Shown: positions 11,154 through 22,780, counted from the stretch's first letter. The stretch is DNA of 64,000 nt from Nageia nagi (GCA_050084985.1 JBITNC010000001.1:13826001-13890000); one strand, 5' to 3'. Numbers and translations: made by a program. Notes: a model not told the origin generated them from the sequence alone.

Positions 11154-11583
11154 TGTTAGAATTTGTAATGAAATATTGTGAATATCTAAACTCCTTATAA
11201 ATTTAATTAATAACTTAAAGGATATTTAGATACCTTAAGGGATTAATTGAATTCTTTATTATGTAACCCTAACCTTACCCTTGGGTTAAAGGGAGGTTAG
11301 GGAGGTGCTCTCATGCTATAAATAGAGGGCCTCTCCTCTTGTAATAGAACTAAGATTTTGAGTAAAATTACTCTACTAGTTTGTGTAGGAGAGAAAGGAA
11401 TTGTTGTAAGAGGGTGCATAGTTTGAGAATTGAGATCTAGTTGTGGATGTACTCCCAAGGAGGGAGGAACCACATTATGTTTGTGTTATCTTGTGTGAAT
11501 GGTGTTATTAGCTTGTAGATGTTGAATGTTTGAGTTTTCTATAGTATTGGACCTTGAGGATTAGTGTAGAACTAATTCCTTCA
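11154..11583 (+). repeat. Element A 3' LTR
   Basis: It is 430 bp, a direct repeat of the 5' LTR with about 12 base changes and one 1-bp gap. It contains the same TATAAATAG box. Confidence 0.97.
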
Positions 11584-11588
11584 CTAGG
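11584..11588. repeat. Target-site duplication of element A, right copy (CTAGG)
   Basis: A perfect match to 3450-3454. Confidence 0.95.
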
Positions 11589-11763
11589 AATATGTGCTCT
11601 TGAAATCTTATAAAAAGGAATTGACCCCTTTTCATTATCACTTGTTTGCATTAGAATAAAGAGTGCTTAGGAGTTTTGAAAAACTATTTAGTTGGTGTTT
11701 GTTCATATCTTTATTACTATCGACCTGTGATTACTTTTACTTCTTTTTTATAGCTTCCTACTA

Positions 11764-14050
11764 TGGCTTTACCGATCACATGCCAGGAGGGACATAGAGC
11801 TACTTTGGTGATGAACTCTCCTATTGATCATTAGGTAAATAATCTTTACCTATCTTTTATTTAGTGTATTCCTACTTATTCATGTGTTTTTATAGCTTTT
11901 CTATAAATCCATCATTTTGTCCCTAGGGTTTTACCCATTAGAATACCTATGATTTTATTTTTGTATTTTAGTGCTATTTTTCATTTTTCTATCTTTGTGA
12001 TAAGGTTTGTCTTTTTCATACAACCCTATACATGAAATTTTGTCATCATGCTATATGGGAAGAGGGTCATTGGTGGTCCCTTCTACCCTAGTTTGGACCA
12101 TGGGTGGTCCTCTTTTACTATAGTTTGGACTATGGGTGATCCTTTTTTACTATAGTTTGGATTATGGGTAGTCCTCTTTTATTGTTCTAGAAAACTCAAA
12201 AAATGCATTAATAACTAAAACTAATATTACTTTTTGATTTCTTTTTTCCAAGATCATAGCTATTACATGGGGGATTCTTGAAAAAGTACTATTTTTATTA
12301 TTGCTTAGTAATAGCCGCAATCAAAGGAGAGTTAGGGCACACTTGAGGTTAATTTTTTAAGCTATTTGGATTTATTTGATTATATTTATCATGATCAAGA
12401 TATGTTGATGGATTTGATGGAGAGGTGGGATCTTAATTCCAACACCTTTCACTTACCTATTAAGGAGATTATAATAACACTTGAGGATATATATAAGATC
12501 ACTAGGATGCCTATCAAAGGTAAGCTAGTGAATATGGCTCCCATTCCTAGCATGGAACAATTAGAGGAGTGGGATATATGGCTCATAGGCTTAGATGAGG
12601 TAAAACATAAGAACATAGGAGTTGTTCTAATGAAAAATGTGCCAAAGGATCCGCTAGCATGGGTTGACCTATGGTTGAGGGTACTCATTGCCTGCTTACT
12701 AGATGCTATTATCTATCCATATAAGAGCAATGAGACATTTTTTATGAGGATGGTTCCTATTATCATGGGCATAGTTTTACATGAGTAGTGATATGGATGG
12801 TGCCTAGATATTTTAGCATAGTTATATCATGATTTGCATTTCTACACTAAGGTGGAGAGAGGGAGAGATAGGTGGCTCACTTTATGATACTATAGGTATG
12901 GGCCTATGATCACATAGGCATCTCTAGATTAGCCTCTTTACCACTAGACCTACCTAATGATGTGCCTACATGGTAGCCATGAGATACTACACATGGTCCT
13001 AAATTTTTTGATATCAACCTAGAGGTATGGAGGATATAATTTGATATGCTTAGAGAGTCACAAATGTACTAGCATCCCTATAGATATGCCCCAAAATGGG
13101 ATGAGGATATGTACTAGCTAGCTTGGGTGAGACACTTAACATATATTCAAGAACATAAGGCACTAATTGAGCCATAAAAGCCAAAGCGAGTACTTTAGGA
13201 ACTTGGGATGTATTAGGGGATACCATATGACTATGAGATAGTAGTAAACTACTACCATAATAGGGATTTTATAGAGGACTATGAGCAGGTACTAGATTGG
13301 GATTCTGAGTGGACATTACCTAGTGAGGACTCTAACTTTGAGGATGACCTAGACATAGATGGTCCTAAGCATATTGAGGACTACATGGATTGGTGGTGAT
13401 GATGTAATCCTCACCACCTAGGCATACATGAGGTAGACTAGCCTAAGGATGAGGGAGACGTAGATGACATAAGGGATGCATCGATTAGGGGGGATACAAG
13501 ATACACTTAGGTAGGATGGGACTCATATGACATGGGAAATGCACATGATGAGACACCTGATGTGGTCATGATGACAATGAGGAGACTAACCTAGATAAGG
13601 ATTATTATGAGCTCAACATAGAGGGAGACATAGATGCGAGCAAAGATGAGGAGGATGATGATGGTATTTATTATTTTTATCTTATGTATATATTTTTGTT
13701 TCATTTCTAAATGTGTACAATACTAATATGTGATTTTTATTTGTATATGATAAGGATCCTAAAATAGATGTGGCTCAACTACATAGGCTCATAGAGTAAA
13801 AGGATGCCAAAATTAGGGAACTATAAGGCCAACTATGATATGGAGGAGAAGACTATACTAGCTTATACCAAGACCTACAAAGAGCAAATGCATGGATCCA
13901 AGATCTTTATGAGTAGCTGCACAAGGTCAAGAGGCAAGTGGGTGAAGAAAAAGCAAGGGCTAAAAAATATAAGGTTAGGTGTGGGGGTAGTAGTTCTAGT
14001 AGGGCTACTAGTTCTAGTGTAGGGGGAGGAGGTCCTTCAAGGAGGTGATA
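11764..14050 (+). pseudogene. Element B: antisense plant mobile domain (PMD)-type gene with introns, decayed
   Basis: Opposite in strand to B's gag. A short first exon from ATG 11764 ends at a GTAAAT donor near 11835. After a pyrimidine-rich stretch the main exon reads into DLMERWDLNSNTFHLP and TLEDIYKITRMPIKGKLV, the N-terminal signature of the PMD family (L-ERW-TFHLP-TL-D-LP--G--V). The clean 140-codon piece at 12366-12788 is followed, with stops, by LDILA-LYHDLHFY, which also fits PMD. An acidic tail (DEEDDD) precedes a likely intron (about 13663-13753, GTATTT to AAG). A final exon with Lys/Arg-rich heptads ends in a Ser/Gly tail and TGA near 14050. Most breaks are TAG/TAA where CAG/CAA is expected. 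PMD ORFs are known from plant transposons and a few host genes; the role here is unknown. Confidence 0.75.
12086..12186. repeat. 32-bp tandem repeat
   Basis: About three units of TTTGGACCATGGGTGGTCCT plus CTTTTACTATAG, inside the first-intron region of the PMD gene. The word TGGTCC also occurs at 3290-3300 and 14300-14320 within B. Confidence 0.8.
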
Positions 14051-14299
14051 GTTCTAAACATATGATGATCACTTATCCATACTAAGATTTTGTAAAATGA
14101 TGAACCTTTTTATGATATATAAAATATGGTTTTTATTTATTTTATTTATTGTTTATGACATGTATTTATGATAAGTATGAGAGCTAAAACTCTAAACCAA
14201 GAGGCCTACAAGGATATAGTGATATAGGAGCTAAAACTCCACACAAAGGTGCTTTCATTAATTTTTAGTTGACAAAATCTATTTATGAAAGAGGACCAC

Positions 14300-16621
14300 A
14301 AGTGGTCCATTTTTGATAAAAAAGAAGCACTACAACTCCTATTATGACATCAAAATGATCCCCTATTTTCTCCATCATGATGTTGATTAGGTCATCTATT
14401 CTACTATTAGTTCCATTAATGTTAGTAAGATCATGCATGTTTACTAAATGATGTAACCAAAGGGCATTATGCCCCCACTGGTACTGGCTTCATTTCATTG
14501 TCTTCCTTGTTGTGCCCCTATGATAGTGGGCTTTTTCATCATGTTTCCTTATGTATATAATATTCCTATGTTGTTCTATGGCATGGAGTTCTTGTAAATC
14601 TCAAATTTCTCATTATCTGCATGTACAAGAGTCTTTTACTATTCTTATTTTTTGAATTGCATTACTTTCTTATCTACTAAAACTTGGATGATATCTTTAA
14701 ACTTTTTGCATTCACATGTTTTATGTCCATGAGTTCTATGATATCTACAAAATCTTCCTACAATTTTAGTGGCTTTTTGGTTCATAAGTGGTAGTTGAAT
14801 CAAACCCTTTTGAAGCAATTATTATAACAACTCATCATGATCTTCCATAATCTTGGTGTATACTATAGGGGTATTATGCTTGGATGGACAAGGCATTTCT
14901 TTCACCATTGTAATTATTTTTATCATTTTCATAGTTTATGGTTTCCTTTCCTTTCTTTTAAATTTACAAGAACTAATTTTCATTAGATGCTTTTCTTTTT
15001 AAATCATAGATAAAATCATCTCAGAGAGGGGTTGCTCTAGATAGTTGAAAAATTCCAATATCATCTCATCTCTAAGGGATTTTATCAACATATGTTTTAG
15101 CTCTTTTTCATTTAGATTTATGAATGTTGCTATTTTCTTTCATGCTTTTACAAATTCATTAAATGATTAGTTCTCACCTTGTCTCATTATTGCTAAATCA
15201 ATAAGGGTTGGTTTTCTTTTTATGTTGTGTTGATATTGATTTATGAATTCTTGTTTTAATTGCTCATAGCTAGTGATACTTTGATTTTCAAGATTGTAAA
15301 ACCATTCAAAAGCTTCCTTACCTAAACTAAGCTGAAATAATCTTGCTAACATATCTTCATCATGTTGATGGTTACAAGCTACTTCCTCAAAGATCATGAT
15401 GTGTATTCTTAGATCACTAATGCCATCATATTTATTGAAATCTATGTCTTCCCCTTCCCATGTTTTGCCTTTTATTTTTGCACAAAAGGGGTGCCTTTCA
15501 TTTAGCTGTTCATTCTCTTTTTCTTTACTCAATAATGTTAGCCTCTTTAGTTGTTCAACCATTACTTTTAGTTGTGCCATTCTTTTCTCTAATTTTTCTT
15601 TTTCATTTTGCATAGTTACATTGTTATTATTTTTCTCTTTCTCTAGGATATCAAGAGTTTCATTTTTTTCCTCATTCTCATATTTAGGTGTTTTAGGAGT
15701 GAATCTCCCATTATGATATCTCCATTCTTGGATTAATTAATTATTTAATTCTCTGATAATTACTTACCTTACACATAGTTGGGCCTTTTGATGAGACTAT
15801 GTGCCTATTATCTTTCTCACCTCTATCTCTTTAATCTCTTTTTCTTGATTTGACAAATAAGGGTAAGCATTAATAAGTCCTTATGCCATAGGGTCAGTTT
15901 CAAGTTCTATATCTATTTCACTATCTAATTGATCATCAAATTCTACCATCTCATCATTTGATTATTCATAATTAGCCTCCTCTTATGTTATTGGTTCATG
16001 ACTTTTTAAATTTTACATAAGTGTTAAGGGTGATGAAGATTGATGAAGGTTTGAATTAGGGAGAAAAGGATAAAGCATATAAAAATTCACATGGCTTTCC
16101 ATAGGAAAAATGGGCTACAGGCAATCCATTTCAATAGGATTTAGATTGCAAGCAATCTTGTTTTGAGTTATTAAGGTGTACAATAAAAGGGGTGGCTTAG
16201 TAAGTAGTATCCTAGAAGGTGACCTAAGATTGCTTACAATCAAAAACTTAAAAATTATATGTAATGAATGAGCTATGGTAGGATCTTGGGTAAACCTATA
16301 GAATATCCTAGGGCATTTTATGAATTCTTGCACTAACCTTAATTTATATTCTATTAGGTTTATATTATTAGATTTTTTAGATCAATAGAGGGCTAATTGC
16401 AATTTATTTTAAAAAGATTGAACTATTTCTTCTTTAGGGTTTTCATTATCTTCTAAATCCCCATGATAAGATTCATCATCTATTATATTTATACCTATTT
16501 TACTAGGTTCATCATTGTCTTCAAAATCTCCATTATAAGATTTATCATCATAAAAATTGGTTTTAATAGCTAAAGGGATACTGTCTTTATTTAACCTAGC
16601 ACTTTTTCTTATTGATGTCAT
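14300..16621 (-). pseudogene. Element B: gag, decayed
   Basis: Starts near ATG 16621 (MTSIRKSARLNKDS) about 110 bp inside the 5' LTR. An acidic N-terminal region with a repeated DDESYHGD motif comes first, then a Lys/Glu coiled stretch, then the capsid-like region open at 15167-15613 (KTWEGEDIDFNKYDG, KEAFEWFYNLE). Further on is a zinc knuckle of Tat type, CRYHRTHGHKTCECKKFKD (C-x2-H-x4-GH form), at about 14700-14770. Stops, mostly TAG/TAA, recur about every 30-70 codons. Gag would pack the element RNA. No protease follows; the PMD gene comes next on the other strand. The Tat-lineage assignment rests on the knuckle and capsid pattern. Confidence 0.82.
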
Positions 16622-16710
16622 GCCTTTCCATGATTTCTTTTTCTTTTAGTTGGACCAAGTTTTAATGGTAAAAGATCTAATGAATTATTCATATTTTTAG
16701 AATTTGAGTT

Positions 16711-16729
16711 TCACATTGGGTTAACCAAA
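16711..16729 (-). promoter_or_regulatory. Probable primer-binding site of element B
   Basis: Directly inside the 5' LTR the minus strand reads TTTGGTTAACCCAATGTGA. TGG is the expected complement of a tRNA CCA end. I cannot name the tRNA. Confidence 0.4.
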
Positions 16730-17525
16730 TATTTACAAATATTTTGAGAATGCAAATAAATAAATAATTACAAAACCCAAGATACTTTTTTTGAGCTATG
16801 GATAGCAATTTAGACCATACAAAAAAATAGATGAAGAAGATAACCACTCTAGAATTAGGATGACAATACCAATCAAGAATTGTGATTTGTATACTTACCT
16901 TAAAAAGCATACTTTACACCAGATAATGATGATATATTTGATGTGTGGATGGTAGAAGAATCCTACTCCAAAAGCTATGACCTAAAACATTATAAAAAGA
17001 GGATCGTAGGTAATCTATATGTTGTATAGGAGGAGCGCTAATGGTGTATTTAGTATGAATAAGGAGCATCAATGATCTTCATCAGAGTGTCCTTTACTTT
17101 CAAATCAAGTCAATTATTTGCATATAAATGTTTCAATAGAGTATATATTGCTGATGTCAGAATAACTCACATAAGGAAGTACACAAACCATAACCTTGAA
17201 TGGTAATGTCAAAAGACACCTAAAAGATTGCCACCACCAAGACTAGATATGGGATCATTTATTTCCTTGATGTGGACTTACTATTAGATCTCTATTTATA
17301 TAAATAATAATATGACCCACTCCTTAGGTCGATGTGTACCTACATAAATAGGGTTAGACCATAATACATAACAATATTCAAGATAACCATGTATTCAAAA
17401 TAAACATTAGCATTATAACCATATTCAAGATAAGCATTGATATCATTTCATTAAATATTCTAGGCATGTTTTAGTGCAAGCAAATGTATCTATTTAAATG
17501 CATAAATAAATTTTATGCGATAACA
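16730..17525 (-). repeat. Element B 5' LTR
   Basis: It is 796 bp, a direct repeat of 1623-2449. Its outer end is AACA followed by the CCCAA duplication. The inner end reads TA in place of TG. Confidence 0.9.
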
Positions 17526-17530
17526 CCCAA
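17526..17530. repeat. Target-site duplication of element B, right copy (CCCAA)
   Basis: Matches 1618-1622. The gag reading of element C resumes here. Confidence 0.9.
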
Positions 17531-18661
17531 AATCCAAAAATTAAACATTGTAACATCTATAGCAGGGTCTGATGCAAGTTCTACCATTTGGTTAGAATGT
17601 AGTCCCAAGTATTGGTGTTTATACATTGCATACAAGTCTATAAAATATGGAGTAAAACAAGGAGGACACCATTCCATAATACCCAAAGCATCACTTTATG
17701 CAGAGCTAGTCATGATTGCATTATCTATAGCTTTGGGAGAAGAAGGTTACAATGGTTGATTATTTTTAGGATGGAATCTTGGTTGATATTGACTATCATA
17801 TCTATTAAATTTTTATCCTTTATTTTTTCTCTCTTGTAAAGTGAGCTTATTTATTAGGTTCTTAAAAGTTATCTCTAACTACCTTATCCTTTCATCCTCC
17901 AATGAGTTTGAACTAGTGTTTGTACTTATTGATAGAAGAGTTGATACTTGGTTATGAACAATAGGTTTAGGAGGATGAGGTGGTAAGGCTAGCACTCCTA
18001 GATGAGAAATATGTAATGAATCTTGCTTTGGAGGTAAATTAGGAAACAAGGGTATAATGGATCTTGATTACATTTTTTTAGAAGACACCAAGGTATGTTT
18101 ACTAGTTTTGGTTATCTGATAGACATTTGTGAAAGTATCCCTATACATAATGATTAAGAAATTTAGATTTGGGTTAAATGCTTTCCTATAGTATACCAAA
18201 GCTTGAACATTGGTTGGTATTATCTTTATTAGAATGGAATTCTAATTTTTCTCAAATGTTATGTTGAAATCATCCATATACTCATGGGGGTGTCTTTTAA
18301 TACATGCTATGAGGCTCATAAAGGTACTATCATCATCATCTTTAGCAAATATTTTGATTAAAGCTTGATACATTTCTCTCCATGTATTTATAGATCTAGG
18401 AGTGAGAGTTATAAATCATTTTGCTACTTTTCCATCAAAATAATGTTATAATAATCTAGTCGTGATAGTTTCATCTTTGATATCAAAACTAGATGCCAAA
18501 AAAGATACATCTTAATAATGTTCATATGGCATTTTTCTTGATCCATAATACTTAAGTAAAATATTAAAGTTTTATTGAGTAATAGTTGAGGATATGGAAG
18601 GAACTACCAATGGATGATTATTATTCCAAGTAGGTAATTCTACATTGGTAGGTTGAGCCAT
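17526..18661 (-). pseudogene. Element C: gag, N-terminal part, cut by element B
   Basis: From ATG 18661 (MAQPTNVELPTWNN) the minus strand reads a gag clearly related to D's: shared features are MPYEHY/MAYEHC, FDGKVAK/FKGKVLDWY, INTW--M/ISTWAQL and a DFNITFEK/DFNIRFQR stretch. Several stops and small shifts are present. The reading runs to 17526, where B interrupts it, and resumes at 1617 going left. A Pro-rich segment and a possible knuckle region near 17700-17560 precede the break. The homology places C in the same lineage as D and E. Confidence 0.8.
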
Positions 18662-18989
18662 GTTTGGACTAGTTGTATCAAGTGAAGGATTTTGCTGAAT
18701 AGAGTCAAATATAGCTGATAATGGAATAACTCTTTAAGGAATTTGTGGGAACAAAGTTTGAAAAATCTTTCACCTAGTCCTTTTTTGAAGAATTGATAAC
18801 TCTTTAAATATAGGCTATCAAGAAGAATTTTTGGCACTACTAGTAAATCTACAAACTGGAGGTGCCAAGGTTCGAAAAAATGACTAAGATAATAGTAGGG
18901 TCACCAATAAGGTCTAATAAAACCTTATAATATTTTAAGAACAAGGGTGATAGCCTATTAGACATATTTTTTTTGCCTATTCACATCCA

Positions 18990-19545
18990 AATGATTTAGA
19001 TCTCTTCTCATGTCCCACCAAACATACCAAAAATGAATGATGGTTTAGGCTTCATGATTAGGTTTTACTCAAGTCTCATCGGGCATGCCAAAAATGAATA
19101 ATGGTTTAGGCTCAATGATTAGGTTTTACTTAGGTCCCATCAGGTGTGTAAAAAATAAATGTTTCTAGCAAAAATGAATGGTGGTTTAGGCTCAATGATC
19201 AAGTTTTACTTAGGTATCATCAAGCATGCCAAAAATGAATGGTGGTTTAGGCTTAATGATCAGGTTTTACTCAAGTCCCATCAATCATGCCAAAAATGAA
19301 TGATGGTTTAGGCTCAATGATCATGTTTTACTTAGGTCATATTGGGCATGATAAAAATGAATGTGTTTATGAAAAATGAATGTGTTTATGAAAAATGAAT
19401 GGTGGTTTAGGCTCAATGATTAGGTTTTACTCAAGTCCCACTAAACGTGCCAAAAATGAATGTATCTATAAAAAATGAATGATGGTTTAGGCTAAATGAT
19501 TAGGTTTTACTTAGGTCTCATAGGGCATGCCAAAAATAAAAGTAT
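18990..19545. repeat. Element C: about 61-bp tandem array, each unit carrying a primer-binding-site-like sequence
   Basis: Eight units of the type GTCTCATCGGGCATGCCAAA, then AATGAATGATGGTTTAGGCT and CAATGATTAGGTTTTACTTAG. Units 3, 6 and 7 hold small insertions of AAAAATGAATGT type. On the minus strand every unit contains a version of TTTTTGGCATGCCCGATGAG, matching the single primer site of element D (TTTTTGGCACGCCCGGTGGG). The last unit abuts the LTR at 19551, the normal place for the site. Confidence 0.85.
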
Positions 19546-19550
19546 GCTAC

Positions 19551-20856
19551 TATTGATTAGTATAACATAACCTAAAGCTTTGGTCTAGTAAATTTGCCAT
19601 TTATTGATAATAGTAGTATTTTTGAATGAGCAAAAAGTGGTGGAATAGTATGCTCATGGGTTTTTTTTGCTCAATATCTAGTTTATAGGCTAGTTCCTAG
19701 CTATGAAAAAGGTTAAAAGTAACATGAAAGAGATAAAAGAGGTCAAGAGTAATAGAAAAGAGATAAAAAACTAAGCATATGAAAGTAAAATAAAATTGAT
19801 TAGCCTAGGAATCATTGCATAGGTAGCAATCCATAGCCAAGACTAAGAATAGAATAATTACCTTACTCTTGGGATCTCACAATTACAATACACAACCATA
19901 ATTGTAGATAATGCTTCATACATAAGGATTACAAAAAATGATAATAGTCATATATTACAAAGGACAAAATACCATAGTATTACATTATCCTATATGAAAA
20001 CACTTCTCATAATGGGAAACTTTTCTAAAATGTTCAACCTTTTGGAATTATAATAGTCCATTATTTATAATGTTCTATTTACAAAATGGGTGGTTGTCCA
20101 CCATTAATAATTGCAACTACTTATCTGACTAAGAATAGTATAAAATTAAATATTTATAATCATATTTAAAAAATGTACAATTATGATTGATTATGGATTA
20201 TGATCATGATACAACATCGATTCTTAGAATTTTATAGACCTTTAATCATGTACCTATCCATTCGTAATCAATCATTCTTTCTCTCTTGGCCATGGAATAT
20301 CTGAATTGTAGTCAAATTTATGAGGTATGTATCTCCATATTTGTATGTACAATCAAGCCTCTTAATTAGTTAGAGATCTACCAACCCTCTATAATCATTA
20401 AATGCTTCTTTTGTAGTTCAAGTGCTAACTATTGTAAGGGTGAAGGAAGATATAACCATTCAAACCTGAGAGTGAACTACTACTACCATGTGGAAATGAG
20501 TTGGAGTCAACATGTTGGCAGAGTCTCGAGGGTAACACACTCTTGATTAAGTGGACTTCAGTATTCATCTCCTCTTATAGTCTTTACTTTTCCCTAGTAG
20601 ATCTTGTTATACTTTGGTGGGGGTTGCGGAATACCTATGGAACTTTTCACCTATCAATTTCTCATGAAAAGTGTGACATCATCACTCAAAATTGGTGGGG
20701 TCTATTGAATATAAAGTTGTGAATATCTCCCATCTTGATGAACTATTAGTATCATCTACTGATTAAGTCATCTAGAGCCTATTCATTTCCATTAAAAAGG
20801 ATGACATCACCTTTAGATTTTTATGGGCCCTAGTTTACTTGACTCTTGTAACAACA
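19551..20856 (-). repeat. Element C 5' LTR (outer end uncertain)
   Basis: The inner end TATTGATTAGTATAACATAA corresponds to the TGTTGATTGAGATTGTGTAA of D's LTR. Further matches to D follow: the GTTCCTAGCTATG region, AAAAGTAACATGAAAGAGAT, and a GACATCACCTTTAGAT near the other end. The outer end was placed at AACAACA near 20856 by analogy only. The partner LTR would lie left of the window. Confidence 0.6.
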
Positions 20857-21538
20857 TTGTTTGCTTTATGACTTAACCTAAACTAACCACTATGTATTAC
20901 AAGGCCCAAAAATAACTACCAAACTATGCCTAATCAAAACATAAGTAATTTGACTTGTAATAGGACTTAAAATTATTTCAAACATACAAATAGACATATA
21001 TAATAACACTCAGTAACAATACCTAGATTAGACATAGACATATCCCAAAAATGACAGCTAATTTTACAAAATGGAGACTCTTTAGTCTATGATGTATACA
21101 CATCTCCAAAATATGACTCATTCAACTATGCATAAATAAAAATTACCTTATAACAAAATGATGATTTTGAATGACTTTTTACTGACTAAGATTTGATAAC
21201 ACAAATATGACTTGGAAACTACTTAAACAAAACTACATCTTGACTAAGAGCACACATAATACAAGATTCTTAAGAAAAAGACTAATTATATACAATGTAA
21301 AGTCAAGACTAAATTTTGTACAAGTATTTTAAAAATGAAATAAAGATGAATAAGAAACAAGAAGAATAGGAGGAGTTTTATTGAGAAAAGAATGAATGAA
21401 TGGAAGAATAATGAATATAAAGAATTTGACCCATTTAAAGTGTAGTTTTGTTAGAATAATAGTCCCATAAATGCATAAATGAGTATACAATTCCCCAACA
21501 CTAGACTTGTCCATCCACTTGGCTTTGTTAAGCTTCTA
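20857..21538. other. AT-rich stretch without recognisable gene
   Basis: Lies between the LTR of C and the integrase end of G. It is probably 3' sequence of G; no motif is seen. Confidence 0.4.
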
Positions 21539-22290
21539 TCATTTTAACCCAATAAACCATAGTTCTTTCTCACCTCTCTTTGTATCACAAACCTTGTTTT
21601 GCAATATGGATTCCTCATTGAGTTCATCCATAGTATTAGGAACTAAGTCATCAAGAGATGGAAAAATATGATTTGAACCTACTTCATCTTCAATCAACAT
21701 ATATGGATCATACATTTTCAAATGCTCAAAATTCATAGCCAAATAAATGTCCATATATTCTTGTAGATTCAATTTAAAAGCATTCTTTCTTACTTGGTCC
21801 ATAATCTCAAATTTTCCATCTAGGATTCAACTTCTTGTTTGGTCCTTGCAACCTCTCCTTACTAAGATGCAACCAAACATGGTCTCCCACATTAAAATTA
21901 TGGTCAACTCTATGTTTTTTATTTCTCATATTATATTTGGATTGACTTGTCTTAAGTTGCTTTTGAACATTCAAATTAATTTGGCTAATCTTTTCAACAA
22001 ATTTTTCATCTTGGTTTTCCTCTTTCTTAAGTGAATCTTCTTCATCCTTTTGCTTCCCAAACACATAATCAAAAGGTGAAGGTGTTAAATAACTAAAATA
22101 AGTCTTAAAAGGACTCTTATTAATGGAATAATGAATTTGAATATTTTATAAATGTTGGATATATTCAAGATGTTCATACCAAGACTTAGTATGCTTGCAA
22201 CAATAACCCTTGAAGAGTTAAACCATTGGCCCATTCACCACCTTAGTTTTTCCATCTTTTTAAGGATGAAATGTAGTACTCCTAAAGAAT
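21539..22290 (-). pseudogene. Element G: integrase C-terminal half (gypsy)
   Basis: Reads FHP-KDGKTKVVNGPMV (the catalytic-Glu region, usually QTDGQTEVVN; the Glu is now Lys), YCCKHTKSWYEHLEYIQH, and then an open C-terminal part: KYNMRNKKHRVDHNFNVGDH, VWLHLSKERLQGPNKKLNPR, and LQEYMDIYLAMNFEHLKMYD. This is the usual GPF/chromovirus-like integrase tail. The reading ends at 21539. One stop and a small shift occur. Upstream it joins gag directly, so protease, RT and RNase H have been deleted. Confidence 0.85.
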
Positions 22291-22299
22291 AACCATTTC

Positions 22300-22780
22300 A
22301 TCAATTTTTTGTTATGATGTCCTAAAGGATAAAATTGATCTCTTAAAAACTCCTTAAATTCATTCTAAGAAGATATTTTTGATAAGTGTTTAGATTAAGA
22401 GTCTCTACATGGCTTTCCCACCAAACTAAAGCATGTACACTCATATTTAATCTAGCAAAAGAGATTTAATCAACATAATTTATAACACCATGAATTTGGA
22501 AATAAACCTCCAATTATTTCACCCAATTATTCACCTTTTCCACATAAACCTCTCCTATAAAAGTAGGAATGTCCAATTTGGCCTCCACCATGAATGGAAC
22601 TTGATTTTATGAATATGATGAATTAGGTACCAACTACATCATGATATCTTTTATTGACATTTACATTTGCTCCATCAGCCAACGACTCAACAAAATGATC
22701 CAAATCATTCTCCATAGTCAAAAATCTCCTTTCAAAATTAGTATCCAACATGGTATGAACAATAGACTATTTATCCTTCA
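22300..22780 (-). pseudogene. Element G: gag fragment
   Basis: Contains TMENDLDHFVESLADG and MVEAKLDIPTFIGE, and then the capsid motif ARLNMSVHALVWWESHVE, typical of gypsy gag (ARLKL---ALVWWE). Stops interrupt it. It breaks off around LRDQFYPLGH-like sequence and passes straight into integrase. Confidence 0.75.

Larger units (their letters stand above)
3455..11583 (+). mobile_element. Element A: Ty1/copia LTR retrotransposon (pol decayed, gag mostly deleted)
   Basis: A complete LTR-to-LTR insertion with LTRs of 431 and 430 bp, perfect CTAGG duplications, an initiator-Met primer site after the 5' LTR, and a polypurine tract before the 3' LTR. Domain order is protease, integrase, RT, RNase H, as in Ty1/copia. 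My count of LTR differences is about 12 substitutions and one 1-bp indel (near 2.8%), so the insertion is fairly young. Stops and one frameshift in pol, plus loss of most of gag, make it defective. It lies inside element B. Confidence 0.97.
1623..17525 (-). mobile_element. Element B: non-autonomous gypsy-type LTR retrotransposon with gag and an antisense PMD ORF, interrupted by element A
   Basis: Two direct LTRs (1623-2449 and 16730-17525) with outer ends TG and CA are flanked by perfect CCCAA duplications. Removing element A leaves about 7.77 kb, a normal size. Gag lies on the minus strand next to the right LTR, so the right LTR is the 5' one. A purine-rich PPT-like tract abuts the left LTR. 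No protease, RT, RNase H or integrase motif is visible inside; the space is taken by a plus-strand PMD-type ORF. The element therefore needed enzymes from elsewhere. The LTRs differ at many positions and by small indels, far more than the LTRs of A, which agrees with A inserting into B later. Confidence 0.9.

Noticed and set aside
18990-19545. CRISPR-like spacing in the 61-bp array
   Set aside because: The whole unit is repeated; there are no unique spacers, and the units carry a primer-site sequence of an LTR element.
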